A stretch of 64,000 nt of DNA from Amphiura filiformis (GCF_039555335.1 NC_092628.1:63745235-63809234); one strand, 5' to 3'. Positions 25,226 through 37,171 are shown, counted from the stretch's first letter. The notes: generated by a model from the letters alone, not told the origin. Numbers and translations are program-made.

Positions 25226-25439
25226 GGGCTCATATTGAAATTCCCTTATACAGGAAGGTGTGCGCCATCCTGCAGCTTTCCTGTGCTAGCCTTCTTTTGT
25301 TAAAATCCTGGGCAGGGTGTATCACTGATGCATATAATCCATCCGTTTTATGACCGAGCTTTCCTGAGGTGCGCGCTTAGCGAGGGAATCCTGCCTTCTT
25401 TCTGTGTGAAAGCGTGGTAGGGTATTTCAATATGAGCCC
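25226..25439 (+). mobile_element. MITE with 3-bp TTA target duplication, copy 2
   Basis: Nearly identical over its length to 13980-14194, differing at only a handful of positions. It is flanked by TTA on both sides (25223-25225 and 25440-25442). The low divergence implies recent movement. Confidence 0.85.
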
Positions 25440-25767
25440 TTACAATATATAAATAATATTGAACAGGATTGTTTGTTTTATTTCTTCTTTAACGTGGGAC
25501 ACTCAATCAGTTGAAAACACAATCATCTGTACTTCCTTGAGGCCCAGGGAAATGAACATGTAAGAACACCACAACATCATTTTAATACCACATCATTTTC
25601 ATACGTAACTTCCTCAATCTTATACCTTCTAAAGACATGATACAACTTTGGCAATTGCAAGCCTGGATTTACTTGCTGTTTATAAATTGTAACCATGTAT
25701 GAAATAAGTAGATAGGCTGTGTATGTTTTGTAAAAAATTTAGTATGTGCCATTATTCATTGCACACC

Positions 25768-26128
25768 TTAAGGGGGTACTACACCCCTGCTCAATTTTGT
25801 GCCTATTTTTGCACATTCCTCAAAAATTATAGCGCATTGGTGACAAGTAAGACATGTATATATTATAGGGGCAATGACTACAACTACTGCACTGGAAATT
25901 TTATTTCAACACAGACAACAGTTGTGAAGTTACAGTCAAAAATGAGGGAAAACCAATATTTGATCAATAAATCAATAACTGCTTGCCTTGAGTTGCTGAA
26001 TTTTCAGTGCAGTAGTTGTAGTCCTTGCCCCTATAATATACATACCTTAATTGTCACCGATGCGTTATAATTTTTGAGAAAAATGAAAAATAGACACAAA
26101 ATTGGCCAGGGGTGTAGTACCCCCTTAA
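25768..26128. mobile_element. TTAA-flanked foldback element, copy 1
   Basis: TTAAGGGGGTACTACACCCC at the left is mirrored by GGGGTGTAGTACCCCCTTAA. The arms pair for roughly 150 bp (through CTATAATATA, then GTAGTTGTAGT). TTAA at both edges points to piggyBac- or Kolobok-type integration. Confidence 0.8.
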
Positions 26129-26531
26129 GGTTTACATCATATGAGGTACAATTTGGACATTCAACTTCTGAATCAAGAATACTGAATTTTTTAAACATAA
26201 ACATATTTAACGCCTTCACCGGACCATATGTAATTAGGTAAAATACCTTATTATCACAAAAAAAAATACTTCTCTTCCAAGTTCTGCAATTGCAATACTT
26301 ATGTTGTGACCTCTGTACTCAGTTTACTTCTAGAATTCTGAACTGCAGACTTGTTTCACATTGAAAAGTGTCCAGTTTGATTTTCATTACAAAATGATAA
26401 TCGTAATCGAGCCACTAATTTAGTTGAATACGACGAGTATGGCTAGCAGTAAGTTTGGGTTAAGCTTACTGTTTCTTTAATGTAAGCTGTTATGGCTATA
26501 AACGCTAAGCGGTTACATATAACTTAAGATA

Positions 26532-26788
26532 TATGTGACTCCTCGCCACAACTGAGCCCGGATGTCGCCAATCATCATTTTTGAGATATTCAACCAAAAT
26601 ATTCTGCTTGAAATTAGCTTTAAAATGATGTATATCATGTCTATAGAACTTTACATTTAAGTAGTGAAAAATCAATAAAACAGTCAATAAATCCTTTCTT
26701 TCCTATTGTTTATTGTTAAGTTCGATGGAGCATATCTCAATAGTGGCACTGGCGACATCCGGGCTCAGTTGTGGCGAGGAGTCACATA
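26532..26788. mobile_element. Foldback MITE with ~39-bp near-perfect arms
   Basis: TATGTGACTCCTCGCCACAA, then CTGAGCCCGGATGTCGCCA, is matched exactly by its inverse at 26750-26788. It shares only the outer TATGTGAC with other families. The identity of its arms suggests recent origin. Confidence 0.85.
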
Positions 26789-27135
26789 TTTGATGAAAAT
26801 ATGTCATATTACACTTTCTCACACTTGAATCAAATCAAACGTTTAAGTTTTAATTTAAATGTCATCAGGACAGAATATAAAAAGTGTGTCCAATACCCTG
26901 CTACTCACTATATGTCCACATAAAACCTACATATCAGGTGGTTCTATAAAGATTGAAGAGGTAGTTCTAAGGATAGCAATATTGTCATTATTACTAATAA
27001 GGTGGATGTATAAATCAGCCATATTTGTATCAGCCATAGCAAGGTTTCTTCCCAAAGTAAAAGAAACGGTAGAAAAGTCTTCTAATGGTCTATTATGGCT
27101 ACCATAAGTGTAAGGAACTATTGTCAATTTTGTAT

Positions 27136-27282
27136 ATCAGAGATGCCACTTGCTTGTTGAGAAAAATCAGGAAGTTGCAAAGCGTAGCCACTCATTCATT
27201 GCCAAAAAGAAATCCTGAATTTGTGTCTAAAAATGGCAAAAATCAGGAATTCCTAATAAATCAGGAAAAGTGGCATCTCTGG
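27136..27282. mobile_element. Foldback MITE, CAGAGATGCCACTT ends
   Basis: ATCAGAGATGCCACTTG at the left and AAGTGGCATCTCTGGT at the right are inverse, with inner paired AATCAGGAA words. It may fall within the BLMH 3' flank. Confidence 0.7.
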
Positions 27283-27530
27283 TATTTCCTCAAGTCACCA
27301 TGATCCGATTTCTCGAAGATGGGCTAGTGGTCAGGCTTTCTTAGCCAGCAGGCTAGCCCTAAAAATGTGGATTCATTTGATTGATTTAATACTGGTATAT
27401 AGGACTAATTTTGACCATCACATGCATAGACAGTTAATATTTGTTTTCCATCACCCTTACATTTGATTCCATTACACAGTTCATTTGCATTTTTTCCACA
27501 TTACCATACTAACAAAACTGATATATAATG

Positions 27531-27717
27531 AGTTATTCCCGTTGAAATCCATTCACACCCAATGGAAGACATGACCTTATTCTACCACACAGGGAGTGAG
27601 AAATTTAAAAAGGGGTTACCTGAAGGTGTAGCTCCATTTGAAATCTACACCCCCTTTGTGGGCAATTAAGGTCATGTCTTTTAACAGGGTTGTATGGATT
27701 TCAACTGGAATAGCCCA
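27531..27717. mobile_element. Foldback MITE, CTATTCCAGTTGAAATCC family, copy 4
   Basis: GTTATTCCCGTTGAAATCCA and TGGATTTCAACTGGAATAGC form the ends. It lies about 50 bp beyond the BLMH stop codon, so it could be transcribed in the 3' UTR. Confidence 0.8.
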
Positions 27718-27764
27718 ACAGGGAAGCATAGCAGTCCCAGTAGGTGTACTTTGAAATGTACCAA

Positions 27765-30700
27765 TTAAAGCTTACTCATGGCCAATGCACCCATAGGGTC
27801 CCATGCTGGTAGTACAACAGGTGCTTGTTTCATGACATCCTGCACCTCCTGAGGCACATATTTCTTGTCGATAACTACTTCATAAACAAACTCTGAGAAC
27901 CAATCATCTGTCATCATAAAATAACCTGTGAAAATGAGAGAATAAAATATCAACATTTAACTGTATCATTGTACTGAGTAAAATTTGCTTTGATTTGCTA
28001 GCATCCCAGCTTCTTTTATGCCTCTACTATATAGCGAGGCATAAAGGTAGCCATCTGGGAGCGTATTGAGCAACCATCACTAAAGAAGAGAGAGGGACTT
28101 AAACTTATCTCATGCATGGGACCAGGCATCAAGATGATACATAGCAGTCTATCACGTGACCAGTCTAGTGGGCCAGTCTAGTGGTTCCAGGCACAACATA
28201 GCAAAGTTACAAAGAGTTAGTTCCAGTATTAGATTTATTTCTAAAACTTGGCATTCTTATCTGAGCAGGCCTACCTTTCTCTCCTCTGTCTTCACCCCAT
28301 GAATTCTCTACTCTCCATTTGGTGGTCTTCATATCGCTGCCTTCTGCTGCTTCTACTTGTTCTGCCTCATCCACAGATACACCTGTTAACACCATGGCAT
28401 GTGTCATCAGTGATTCACCATAGATTAACCTATTGGCTTTGTCTAAACCCAGAGTAGAAAATCCAAATACTAAGTCGTAATTCACTCTGAAAATAAAATA
28501 CAAATTGCATGTGAATATTGTGCTAGAGGTATGCTCCTGGACATGATAACATACGAGTTTTATCTCACTGGCTAAAGGCCACTATTCGCCCTTTGCACGG
28601 ATCCACCATCATGCTACCAAAACAAGGTTTTTCCTGCAAACGTATGCACAATATGTGCATTTTTGTTTCTCACACTTTTCTAGCAACACATCGGAAGGGG
28701 GTCGGGGGACTGGGGACTAGACTTGCCTATGTGCTTGACATGGTGATGCCGTCAGGGTTTCAACCCTAAATCGCAATTCACCTTGTGTATGAATTCTGTA
28801 TTGCTTTAAATGAACAGTGTATGAACCTACAATTATTTTAAGCCTGCAAACTTCCTTAAACCTATGATTGACATATGTGACCATCCACTACAAACTAGGT
28901 GTAAAGTCGCCAGGGCCTATTTAGAGATGTGGCTCAATAAATTCAACAAAATTGAATACAAAACAAAGACATTCCAAGGATTATTGATTATTTACCAAGC
29001 AATTATCAAATGTAAAACATCATTTAAAGCTTATTTTGTGTACATTGTAACCAATTCAAAATCTAAATATTTAAAAATTTCAACTTTACACCTGGTTCGT
29101 TATACAACTTGTTGCAAATTTACATTTTCTACCTATTACCAAAACCCATCTTTGGTATTTTTTTCAACTTACATAGTAAGGTCCATAATGCCAGTTTTAC
29201 CACTGTTGTGCTTGCCTACATCACAGCCAAACCATACAGCTTCTCCACTTTTAATGCTTTCTGCTGCTAGTTTCTTGAGTACACTTATAGGTTGGTTATT
29301 GTACAGTGTCTGCCTGCCTCCTACCATGTTACCAAGGAATTCTACAGTGTAGACTTTGTTGTAAGTATTGCTAGGTCTGGGGTCATTCACAAGGCAAATC
29401 TGTGTGCAAACAAACAAACAAGATCAGCAAATGCTAACAATTACTTAATTGTCACAGTAAAAGAAATCAAACATTTTGTCAAAGCCAGGTTGAGTTTCAG
29501 CACCAATCACAGAGTTAAACCAAAAAAGAAACTGGACTTGACCGTCATCTTGATACACACATGGAGCAAAAATTGGGGTATTTGGTTTCACTCAGAATGT
29601 GTTCAAGGCAATCATTGTTTGAGAGCACAACATTGCATACTAGGTGTAATCGAGAGATGTACTTGGTGCGATCTACAGGAGATACATTAAGTTTCAGATG
29701 AGATGCAGAAATGCTTACACTCATTTCCGCACAGTCGGTAAGGACCTGAATACCTCCCAATTTTCCCATTTTAGTTGACGACGCCTTTGTACGTGGCGGT
29801 ATAAGGAATCCTGGTTCTTATTATTATTTTATTTCTGTGGCACCGACTCAACTCATTTTTGTGAGTAAACTAGAAGTAAACCAAACACATTTGAGGCAGC
29901 TTTTTAATCAGTCCATTTCCACAGCACAAATATAATACAAACAAGTAAATAACATAGCAGATATTTTGTTTCTTTGGGAGACAGATATTCATAAATTGTG
30001 TTTTTTTAAGCAGTCTGTTCCCATTTAGTCAAACACAGTAGCTGATGGTTGTTAACCAATCAGTTTGGCATATCAGGTACTGCATTTTATACATACTCGA
30101 TCAGCTCATAATAGGCGGGACTCATTACATTGCGGATTGCTATAGAATTGTACACACATTTGAGCGCAGCACCTACCCGAACAGCGCTTTGCGTATTGCG
30201 TGACTGACACCGCTTTTGTGAATTTACGCGAGCGTTAGTTGGGAATATATTGACTTGTGCAGTTACAAATAACCAAATAATTCTTGCCAATTATGAGCTG
30301 ATCATAGTATAGGTGGGTAGAACTAAGTCAAAAAGTGGTTGATGGTTAATGGCAATGTTAATCAATATCAACATGTAACATTCTTGATCCCAAGTTTCTA
30401 CTGAATAAGTCATCAATACCTCCATTCCCATCACAACCTGAAATCTGGTATCCAGATCATAAATAGAAACTTGCTCTTGTGACTGAACAACACAGATATC
30501 TTGTCAATGTTGTGAAGTGAATACAAACCTTATCATCTACATTGAAGACTGGTTTCACATGTTCATCATAGAATTGCTTTGGTGTGATGGGTCCTAGCTT
30601 GTGGAATTGTTTGGTTTTATCATGGTACTCCCAAGTAAAGGTGGTTGGTGGTACTCCTAAACAGATGGCACATATTCTATAAATCTGAAATGATATCGAA

Positions 30701-33700
30701 AAGAAGTAATACTGGTGTCATGGGTCATATCATGTGTTACATCTTAAGTTACATTTTGACCTTCCTGTCTCATTTCTCATCAAGTGCTCATATGAAGTTT
30801 CTACACACAAAAAATGCATATTGCTAGAGATTCCAAACAATTTACAAATGTTAACCAGTTGAATGTCACATGAATGTCTTTGTGCTATTCCAGTTGACAT
30901 CCATACACCCCCTATGGAAGACATGACATTAATCTCTCACACAGGGGGTGTAGATTTCAAATGGAGTCACCCATATGAGGTCTATGAATTTCAAGTGGAA
31001 TAGCAACCCCTACCTCTTCCATCATGTCTGCTAATGCTTTCTGAATGTCTTCATCGCTTGTTTTACTATCCACTAGTTTCTTCAGTTGAAATGCATATTC
31101 ACGAATCTGAGGAAGAAAATCAGTATGATGATCTGGTCACATTTTGACATACTCTACTCAGGAGATTTTTAAATATATAATAGCAAACTTAGCACATCTC
31201 AAAATTTGGCATCACTTTCAACATCAAACTGCCTGAAATTCAATATATAGCCCTCCTACCCTAAAAAGGTTGATCACCCATGTATTATTGAATTTGTATC
31301 AACTATAAGTGACCACACCAGAGCAACTTCCAAAAAAGTTAGAGTTAAAATACATCTGGTAATCTTAATGTATGTAATTCAAAGTTGATAAATACAATGT
31401 GCCAATCAAAATGACACATATTACAGATCTGACACAAAGACAAGCTATGATTGAACTTAATGTTTAGTTGAATAATAATGCTAGTTTGCCTGGAGGGCAG
31501 CGAATACTTAATGGTATTTACATGATAAGTTTAGTCACATGAAATTATTACCTTAACCCTAACAGGACCAGGTACTACAAAATACTACTTGATATATGCG
31601 CTGTTCGTGTGTGCATCCCACATGGTGTGATAACACAATCGCCCTAAGTGATATATTGGCACGGTTTCGCTGGCCAGCAAAGTTCAAATCCCACCATGGG
31701 CCAACAACTTCTTTCTTTGTTTTCTCTCTTAATTCCTTTCTTCTTTCCCTTCCCGTCGCCAAAAATCCCTTAGACAGTTAGGGTTAAAAACATTGCTATT
31801 GCTTCTAATTATGCATTCAAATGGTTTCTGCACAAGTGTTTGTAAATAAAAAAAAAATAGCTTTATAGTATTTGCATACATGTGGCTGCATTTCTCTGTC
31901 TATTGACATCTAAAGTTGTTTTTTTAAAACTTCCGTGGTCGTGCCTGTGCGTAGCGCGTACACGAGCGTAAACACAAAAGCAATAAACAATCACGCTGAT
32001 TGGCTGATCAATGCACTTGACAACAAGCCGGCTGACCCATTGGTCTTCGGCGCGGGCGCGTAGTAGGCTAACCTTGTCACTTCTACGATATCGCAATTCA
32101 CCAGCGCGTACACGGACCACGGAAATTTAAAAAAAAAAAACTTTATAATACCTTGCACTTAAGGATGGTACACATGCGTCTAGTGGCCCCTGCTGAGTGA
32201 GAATCTGGGAAACATTTCTTGGGCATCACACCATATTTGTTGATAAGGTTAACCAACATATCCCACTGACCACCATCATTGATTGGATCCATAAGTAGGA
32301 AGCTAACCAGACGTCCATCAACTGCTTCTCCCTTACGGAATACATCCACCAGTGAATTCAAGAAGAAATTGACTCTTTCAACCTGTTACATGAAAGGAAT
32401 GGAGAGTAAAAAAGGTATTATGTACATAATTGAAAAACTTTCTAAATGACATGACAACAATATCCATCCAGATAAATGTGCAAGGATGGTGACAAATCTA
32501 TTCACTGATTAGTTAATTCAAAACATTTTCTTAAATATTGTAGTGTAGTTGTACAGCATGTTATTTTAGCAGTATTAATTGCAATTCACACCATTTATAA
32601 AAGCTACACATTAAAAGCCTATTTTTCAATTGCGGTTATGAAATTAAATGCCAAAAAGGCCGATAATAACACAGTATCCAAAATAGTTATATCTTGAAGT
32701 TCTTGCCTGAACTTCATCCCAATTATATTAATATGCCATCTTCATGGCAATGTTTAAATAATATTTACTCTCTACTTCAAAAGCACTACACCATGTATGA
32801 TGGTAGTAACATAAAATGTTGGCAACAACAGTATAAGCAACACCACCAAAATAAACACAGCACTCTTATGTTTACCTTGTCCCAGAAGAAGAGATGAGTC
32901 TGGCTGAATTCAAAGTCTTCCAGGTTAATTGTCTTCATGTATGGAATACGCATTGTATTGAGGCAGGAGAAGATCCAGCAACGACCAGAGCTGCGCTGGT
33001 TGGTCATTGGTTTTACTTCAGGTACCTACACAAAACATGAGAAGGGTAAAATTACTAGGGTAAAATTAGGCTGCAAAGGTAACTGCCCTAGTGATCTACC
33101 AATGAAGACATTCTTTTTCACTGCAGAATTATATGAAATATCTAAGAACATATTTTCTGGAATCTGCCGTCAATGTTATGTGACCTGCTCCCACAAAATG
33201 AGCATTAAGTCAACAGGGCACTATAGAACATAACATTAACAGTCGATTAAACATGACAAATTCCATAGAAAACAAGATATTCTGGTGGAAATATTGATTT
33301 TTGAAGACCATGAGCCATTCTAACATATCATGTTTGGTATGATTCTAAATGGTATAAAATAAGGATTTCAAATCTGGAATATCTTAGAAAGTTATTTTGT
33401 CAAATTTATGCTCATTTTGTGTCTTTGTGACAGGTCACAGATCATGTTATTATTGTTGGTATATTTAATTCTTATTTGTGCCTGGCAATGCATCAATGCA
33501 TGTGCGTACTTTGCAAAAGCTCCAACCTTAGCGACCGGTTACTATTAACAACGTTGTGTAACATGATTGGTTTGATTTGTTTAAATTGTGCATAGTTTGC
33601 AATATCATACCTTTGTGGGACGCACACATTGCTTTCAAATGTGCATGTCGTATACAAGAATTAAATATAGGAACTATAGGTATATTGCACGAAAGATCAT

Positions 33701-36700
33701 TAGTTCAATCGTCTTCCAGAAGACATGCAAATGCACAGAGTACAAAAAAATCAATACCACTTTAACAGGTGATTGGTATAATTGTACTCCATGGATTTGC
33801 ATGTCTTCTGGAGGACAATTTGAACTAATGACCTTCCGTGTAACTGCTCTATACATCCACTTACCCAGTGATGCCAACACCGCGCCTTAGGCGCACAATT
33901 GGGCTACTTGGCGATCACTTGCTGCTACTCAAAAAAGCATGCCGCTACTTGCCTAAAATTGGGCTACTTTTGCCAGCGTCAGGGCGCGGCAGTAATTTGA
34001 TGTATTTTCCTTTCTATTTAGCCGATTTATAAAGGTTTTGAGTCTCCAAATTGCAATTACAATGGGTTTTGTGACCATTTATTGATCGGTCAGTAACTTC
34101 CCAGTAAGTACCGGAAGTTTTAAAGTCAAGTGCTTTTCCGCCCAATTGGGTGATTGCGTTCTAAATTGGGTAAATCCACCCAAATATCCGGTATTGGGCA
34201 CTTTTTTTGGAAGCTTAAAAATTGGGCTACTTGAGAATCTTTTACCGCGGCCTGGCGAGTCAATGCTTTGTGCTGAAAAGTTTTGGCAACACTGCCACTT
34301 ACCCTGTGTGTAAAGGCCTGGTGAGTATCATGGAGTACTGATCTGTCTACACATACTTCCAACAGATCATATTTGCATACCACATTCTGGGCAAGCTTAT
34401 TCTTTGAATCAGCTTCAAACTTCTCCTTGTATCTTTGCAATTGTTGCTCAGAAATTCCTGTATAACAATGAAAAAAGAAATGCAATGCAAAAGTAATGAA
34501 GGATAGAAAAACATCATAACAGTTAAAATGCCCTAATGGGTTTCTTGTGATTTTTAAATTAAAATTCAGAGTTTTGATCTGTTGACACGACATGTGCAGT
34601 GAAAAGGGAGTCTGTACTTTTTTCAGGTTATCTCAAGTCAATTGGTGAATTTACCATACTGGAATAGCATTACGTATGGTGCAATAAAATAATTTGGTGG
34701 TCTTTGGGTATATATTGTATAATTAATACATGTTGTTTCTTTGGTCAAGATCCATTCAGTGAATATGACACTTGGTATCATACACTTTTGCTTACCTTTC
34801 CTATTTTTTCTTTCTGTGAGGATGTGCCTGGTACAAACAGTTAAAGGCAAAGTCTGCCTTTTCAGGGTTGCTACATTATTATACACCAATAAGGAGTTAA
34901 GTCGTCTCCACAAGGAGCCTGAAATTTAACGTTTTGGAAATTTAAGGTTTCACTCTGGTTCTGACCACTTGGAGTTACATCCCATGGTGAAAAAAAATTG
35001 TGTCAGCACTCAGCGGACAAAGACTCTCCTACAAAAATTGGTGAAACTCTACCTTTTACATGTGGACAAAGTTCTATTTCCACTTCAATTGGGCACAGTG
35101 ACAGACAATATTCATGCTATAGGTATGCCAGGTGAATTCAAATTTGCCATCAAACTGCATCATTTTATATATCAAATTAAAGCCCTTGAGTAAAGAAAGC
35201 CAACACTGAAAACCTTTTTGTCATCGCACTTTTCGTTACATCTACTGTAGTCAAAGATTGACTTTCATCAAAAATATTCAGCTAGCAAAATTCCCCAAAA
35301 AAGCATTTCGGGGGTGTTTCTTAGATCTTAGTCTCATGACGATAGCAGCTTTTTTTAATGGAACTGCTATCAAAATGCCTCTGAAATTCCATGTGCGAGT
35401 CTCTCATCACCAAAAAAAATCATATATTTGGGTCAAGTGAAGTAATAAAAGTATAGACAACATATTTATGTACATGTAGGTTTCCTTGAGCAAGCGGTTC
35501 TTTTAAATTTCAATGTAAATTTGTATTGCCGGTTTAGGCCATTTTGGCTGACTAGCAAATGTGTTAACTGACGTTTCCCTCTCATACCTACATGCTATTG
35601 CAACACTTGAGCACTGGGAACCAATCGTAATGAGTTTCGGCGTGATTTTAAGCTATCTATTGACTTTTTTCAGCATTTTAAAATCTCATTACGAGTTTGG
35701 ACAAGTGTCGATTGTTGTATTTTTTTCCCTGACAAAGTGTTGACTTCATAATTCATGATGTGTCGATCATAAAAGGCCTACCCTAGGCACCGGAGTTTCG
35801 CGCGATCGCGCAAAAAGCGCAAAAAATCACGATTTTGGGGGTCCATCGCGATTTTGGTGGTCCATCGTGAATTTTGAGAATTTTGCCAAACACACTACTT
35901 TTCAATGTAAATTCACCAATAATAACTTTTTTACAACAAAACATGCTTCCTGTTAGTGTGCGTCATTGCGTCCAGATAATAAAAGCCCCAAAATTTTGAC
36001 CCACCTGCTGAGAATTGAAGTAAATTCTGCAATATTTGTAAATGCAACGTCAGGAAATCGTGCACTTTTTGCATGCTTTCCGAACGATCGCTGGCCTGAT
36101 GGTGGCTTGGTGGGGAAGTCCCGATTGATTTGTTTACAACCAAGCATGTGCCGCTAACGTGCTGTTAATGTTTATTTAATTATTTATCACAACCTGACAA
36201 TATTCAATTTTTAATATTTTAAGTTTATTTTCTCATAAATAATCTAGGTTTCCTTTATTACCGGTAGTATTATTGTTACGATGAATAAAAGCAATTTTAA
36301 AGACAAAATCCAAATGATAACCCCTTTTTTGTATTATTTGTGGTAGCGTGTGTTTTAGTTTTTATAGCATCAACAACACGTTAATTTAAAAAAAGAAATG
36401 CGGAAGTGAAGTACGAACGAAAATTGCTCAAGATTGACAGACTTTGCTCATGTTTTTGCACCTGTTTTTGACCACGTTGCGGACCAAAGCTGACACAGAA
36501 ATGAGAAAAATTATCATGGAGATGGAATATCACGGCGAAAATGCACTTTTATTTTTTTTTAACAATCAACATTTGACATGTTTGATGAGGTGTAGACCCG
36601 GGGTACGTGTGTATCGTCATAATCGTGAATTTAAATACTGGAAGTGGAAAACGCATTTTCGCGCTTTTTGACTTGAATTTTCGCGCTTTATTAAAAACCG

Positions 36701-36952
36701 GCCGCGCGTTTTGCCGTTTTAAATCGCGCGAAACTCCGGTGCCTAGCCTACCCGCGTACCCGTACATCGCGCAGGATGCAAAGTTGATCATGCGCGCCGG
36801 CACTACCCGGCAGGGTATTTGCGTTTGGGTGTGGATGACTCGAACGCTGGACCCAATATCGATTGATTGGTGACGTCTTGGAAAAAGGTCTATATTTCTT
36901 TATTTTTTAATTTATTTTAATTTCATAATTTAAGCTTACCTGCGCCTGCCAT
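27765..36952 (-). CDS. BLMH: Bleomycin hydrolase, complete, nine coding exons, C-terminal SKL
   Basis: BLMH is a papain-like cysteine aminopeptidase (peptidase C1B) that assembles as a hexamer with inward-facing active sites. Exons (transcript order): 36952-36940, 34457-34303, 33025-32876, 32382-32152, 31106-31014, 30684-30529, 29399-29173, 28486-28275, 27925-27765. All are GT-AG with phases joining, giving 465 residues against 455 in human. Catalytic residues fall in family motifs: Cys72 in SSGRCWIFSCLN, His371 in SLMTHAM and Asn403 in WRVENSWGED. Other hallmarks are MTNQRSSGRCW, NDGGQWDMLVNLINKYGV, ICLVNDPRP, NMVGGR, EAVWFGCDVGKH and VLPAWDPMGALA. Start: ATG in a 13-bp first coding exon (MAGAG), similar in length to the human N-terminus. 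The tail is GALAMSKL instead of the usual GALAE-like end. This adds residues to an arm that in the yeast homologue lies in the active-site cleft, and it creates a canonical peroxisomal PTS1 tripeptide. Identity is firm; a peroxisomal role is inference. Confidence 0.97.
28048..28195 (+). repeat. Interspersed repeat shared with 45590-45775
   Basis: AGCCATCTGGGAGC, GAACCATCACTA-like words, TCTCATGCATG(G/A)GACCAGGC and GGTTCCAG occur in the same order and orientation at 45590-45775, just upstream of a LINE 3' end. This suggests a fragment of the same element inside a BLMH intron. Confidence 0.55.
29503..29815. mobile_element. Foldback element related to 7725-8080
   Basis: AATCACAGAGTTAAACC near the left, AATTGGGGTATTTGG inside, and AATACCTCCCAATTTT with GGAATCCTGGTTC at the right match the arrangement of the copy at 7725-8080. 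Its arms are more diverged. It lies in the BLMH intron between exons 6 and 7. Confidence 0.5.
30092..30311. mobile_element. Foldback MITE, GATCAGCTC family, copy 3
   Basis: CATACTCGATCAGCTCATAA and TTATGAGCTGATCATAGTATA are inverse. Same family as 10402-10662 and 12499-12759. Confidence 0.75.
30883..31003. mobile_element. Shortened MITE, CTATTCCAGTTGAAATCC family, copy 5
   Basis: The left end GCTATTCCAGTTGACATCCA is intact and the right end GAATTTCAAGTGGAATAGC is recognisable. About 60 bp of interior are missing. It ends 10 bp from the donor side of BLMH exon 5 (31014). Confidence 0.75.
31551..31788. mobile_element. Element with TTAACCCTAAC inverted ends
   Basis: CCTTAACCCTAACAGG and CAGTTAGGGTTAAAA are inverse. 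The interior contains AGTTCAAATCCC, which resembles a pol III B box, but I could not place a convincing A box. It may be a SINE-derived or foldback element in a BLMH intron. Confidence 0.4.
31913..32145. mobile_element. GC-rich foldback element beside BLMH exon 4
   Basis: TTTAAAACTTCCGTGGTCGT is mirrored by GTACACGGACCACGGAAATT TAAA. The interior is rich in GCGCG. It ends 6 bp before the BLMH exon at 32152-32382, on its splice-donor side. Confidence 0.7.
33177..33440. mobile_element. Foldback MITE, TATGTGACC family, second copy
   Basis: TATGTGACCTGCTCCCACAA, AATGAGCATTAAGTC at the left and TTTATGCTCATTTTGTG, ACAGGTCACA at the right. Same ends as 22832-23098 with a different interior. Confidence 0.75.
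33514..33850. repeat. Older interspersed repeat, uninterrupted copy
   Basis: It contains GCAAAAGCTCCAACCTTAGC, TTTGCAATATCATAC, CAAATGTGCATGTCG and ATATAGGAACTATAG. These correspond in order to the flanks of the MITE at 12499-12759. An inner palindrome uses AGAAGACATGCAAAT and its inverse. Confidence 0.5.
33866..34296. mobile_element. Foldback element, TTGGCAACACTG ends, beside BLMH exon 2
   Basis: CAGTGATGCCAACACCGCG at the left is inverse to TTTTGGCAACACTGCC at the right. Repeated AATTGGGCTACTT words pair internally. It stops 7 bp short of the exon at 34303-34457. Confidence 0.6.
35776..36752. mobile_element. ~1-kb GC-ended inverted-repeat element in BLMH intron 1
   Basis: CTAGGCACCGGAGTTTCGCG CGAT at the left is mirrored by CGCGCGAAACTCCGGTGCCTAG at the right. 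Inner blocks around AAAAGCGCAAAA pair with TTTTCGCGCTTTTTG. No frame was identified. Confidence 0.7.
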
Positions 36953-37060
36953 TTTGTATTGATTATCTCAGCTCAATCACACTAGAATCACGACACAGTT
37001 AACAATGAAATAAAGTACACCTCAAGGGTCAGATCTCTAAGATTTTCACTTCCTGTAAGT
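36953..37060 (-). promoter_or_regulatory. Putative BLMH 5' flank/promoter with an ETS-like site
   Basis: Directly upstream of the BLMH ATG on the minus strand. CAGGAAGTG (complement of 37047-37055) matches the ETS/GABP consensus typical of housekeeping promoters, about 100 bp before the start codon. No TATA box is obvious. The transcription start cannot be set from sequence. Confidence 0.35.
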
Positions 37061-37090
37061 CTCAAAATTTCAAGGATTTTATTTTATAGA

Positions 37091-37117
37091 ATCAGAATCA
37101 GAATCAGAATCAGAATC
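37091..37117 (+). repeat. (GAATCA)n hexanucleotide repeat
   Basis: Four to five tandem GAATCA units, followed at about 37131 by a short AGC run. It lies about 140 bp upstream of the BLMH start codon. Confidence 0.9.
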
Positions 37118-37171
37118 AATTTCGATCCGGAAGCAGCAGCAGCAGGTTCAATCTTGACCTTTTAATCTGAA

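Larger units (their letters stand above)
16149..27764. other. Intergenic region between convergent VPS33A and BLMH
   Basis: This 11.6-kb spacer separates the two stop codons. It holds the 4.06-kb transposon (16380-20435), at least eleven MITEs or other repeats annotated separately, and AT-rich filler. I see nothing else recognisable in 20796-22120, 24409-25225 or 26129-26531. No additional gene was recognised; the short open frames lack family features. Confidence 0.6.

Noticed and set aside
26859..27127. Overlapping open frames of 82 and 66 codons
   Set aside because: Both strands are open, no homology or splice context is recognised, and the region lies just beyond the BLMH 3' end. It was left unassigned.
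28864..29352. 162-codon open frame on the plus strand
   Set aside because: It is antisense to BLMH exon 7 and shows no family resemblance; it is a shadow of the real gene.
31627..31720. Pol III promoter or SINE on the plus strand
   Set aside because: AGTTCAAATCCC resembles a B box, but there is no convincing A box at the right distance. The inverted TTAACCCTAAC ends suggest a foldback element instead.
31551..31788. Interstitial telomere repeat (TTAGGG-like)
   Set aside because: Only a single CCCTAA/TTAGGG-like word occurs at each end; there is no tandem array.
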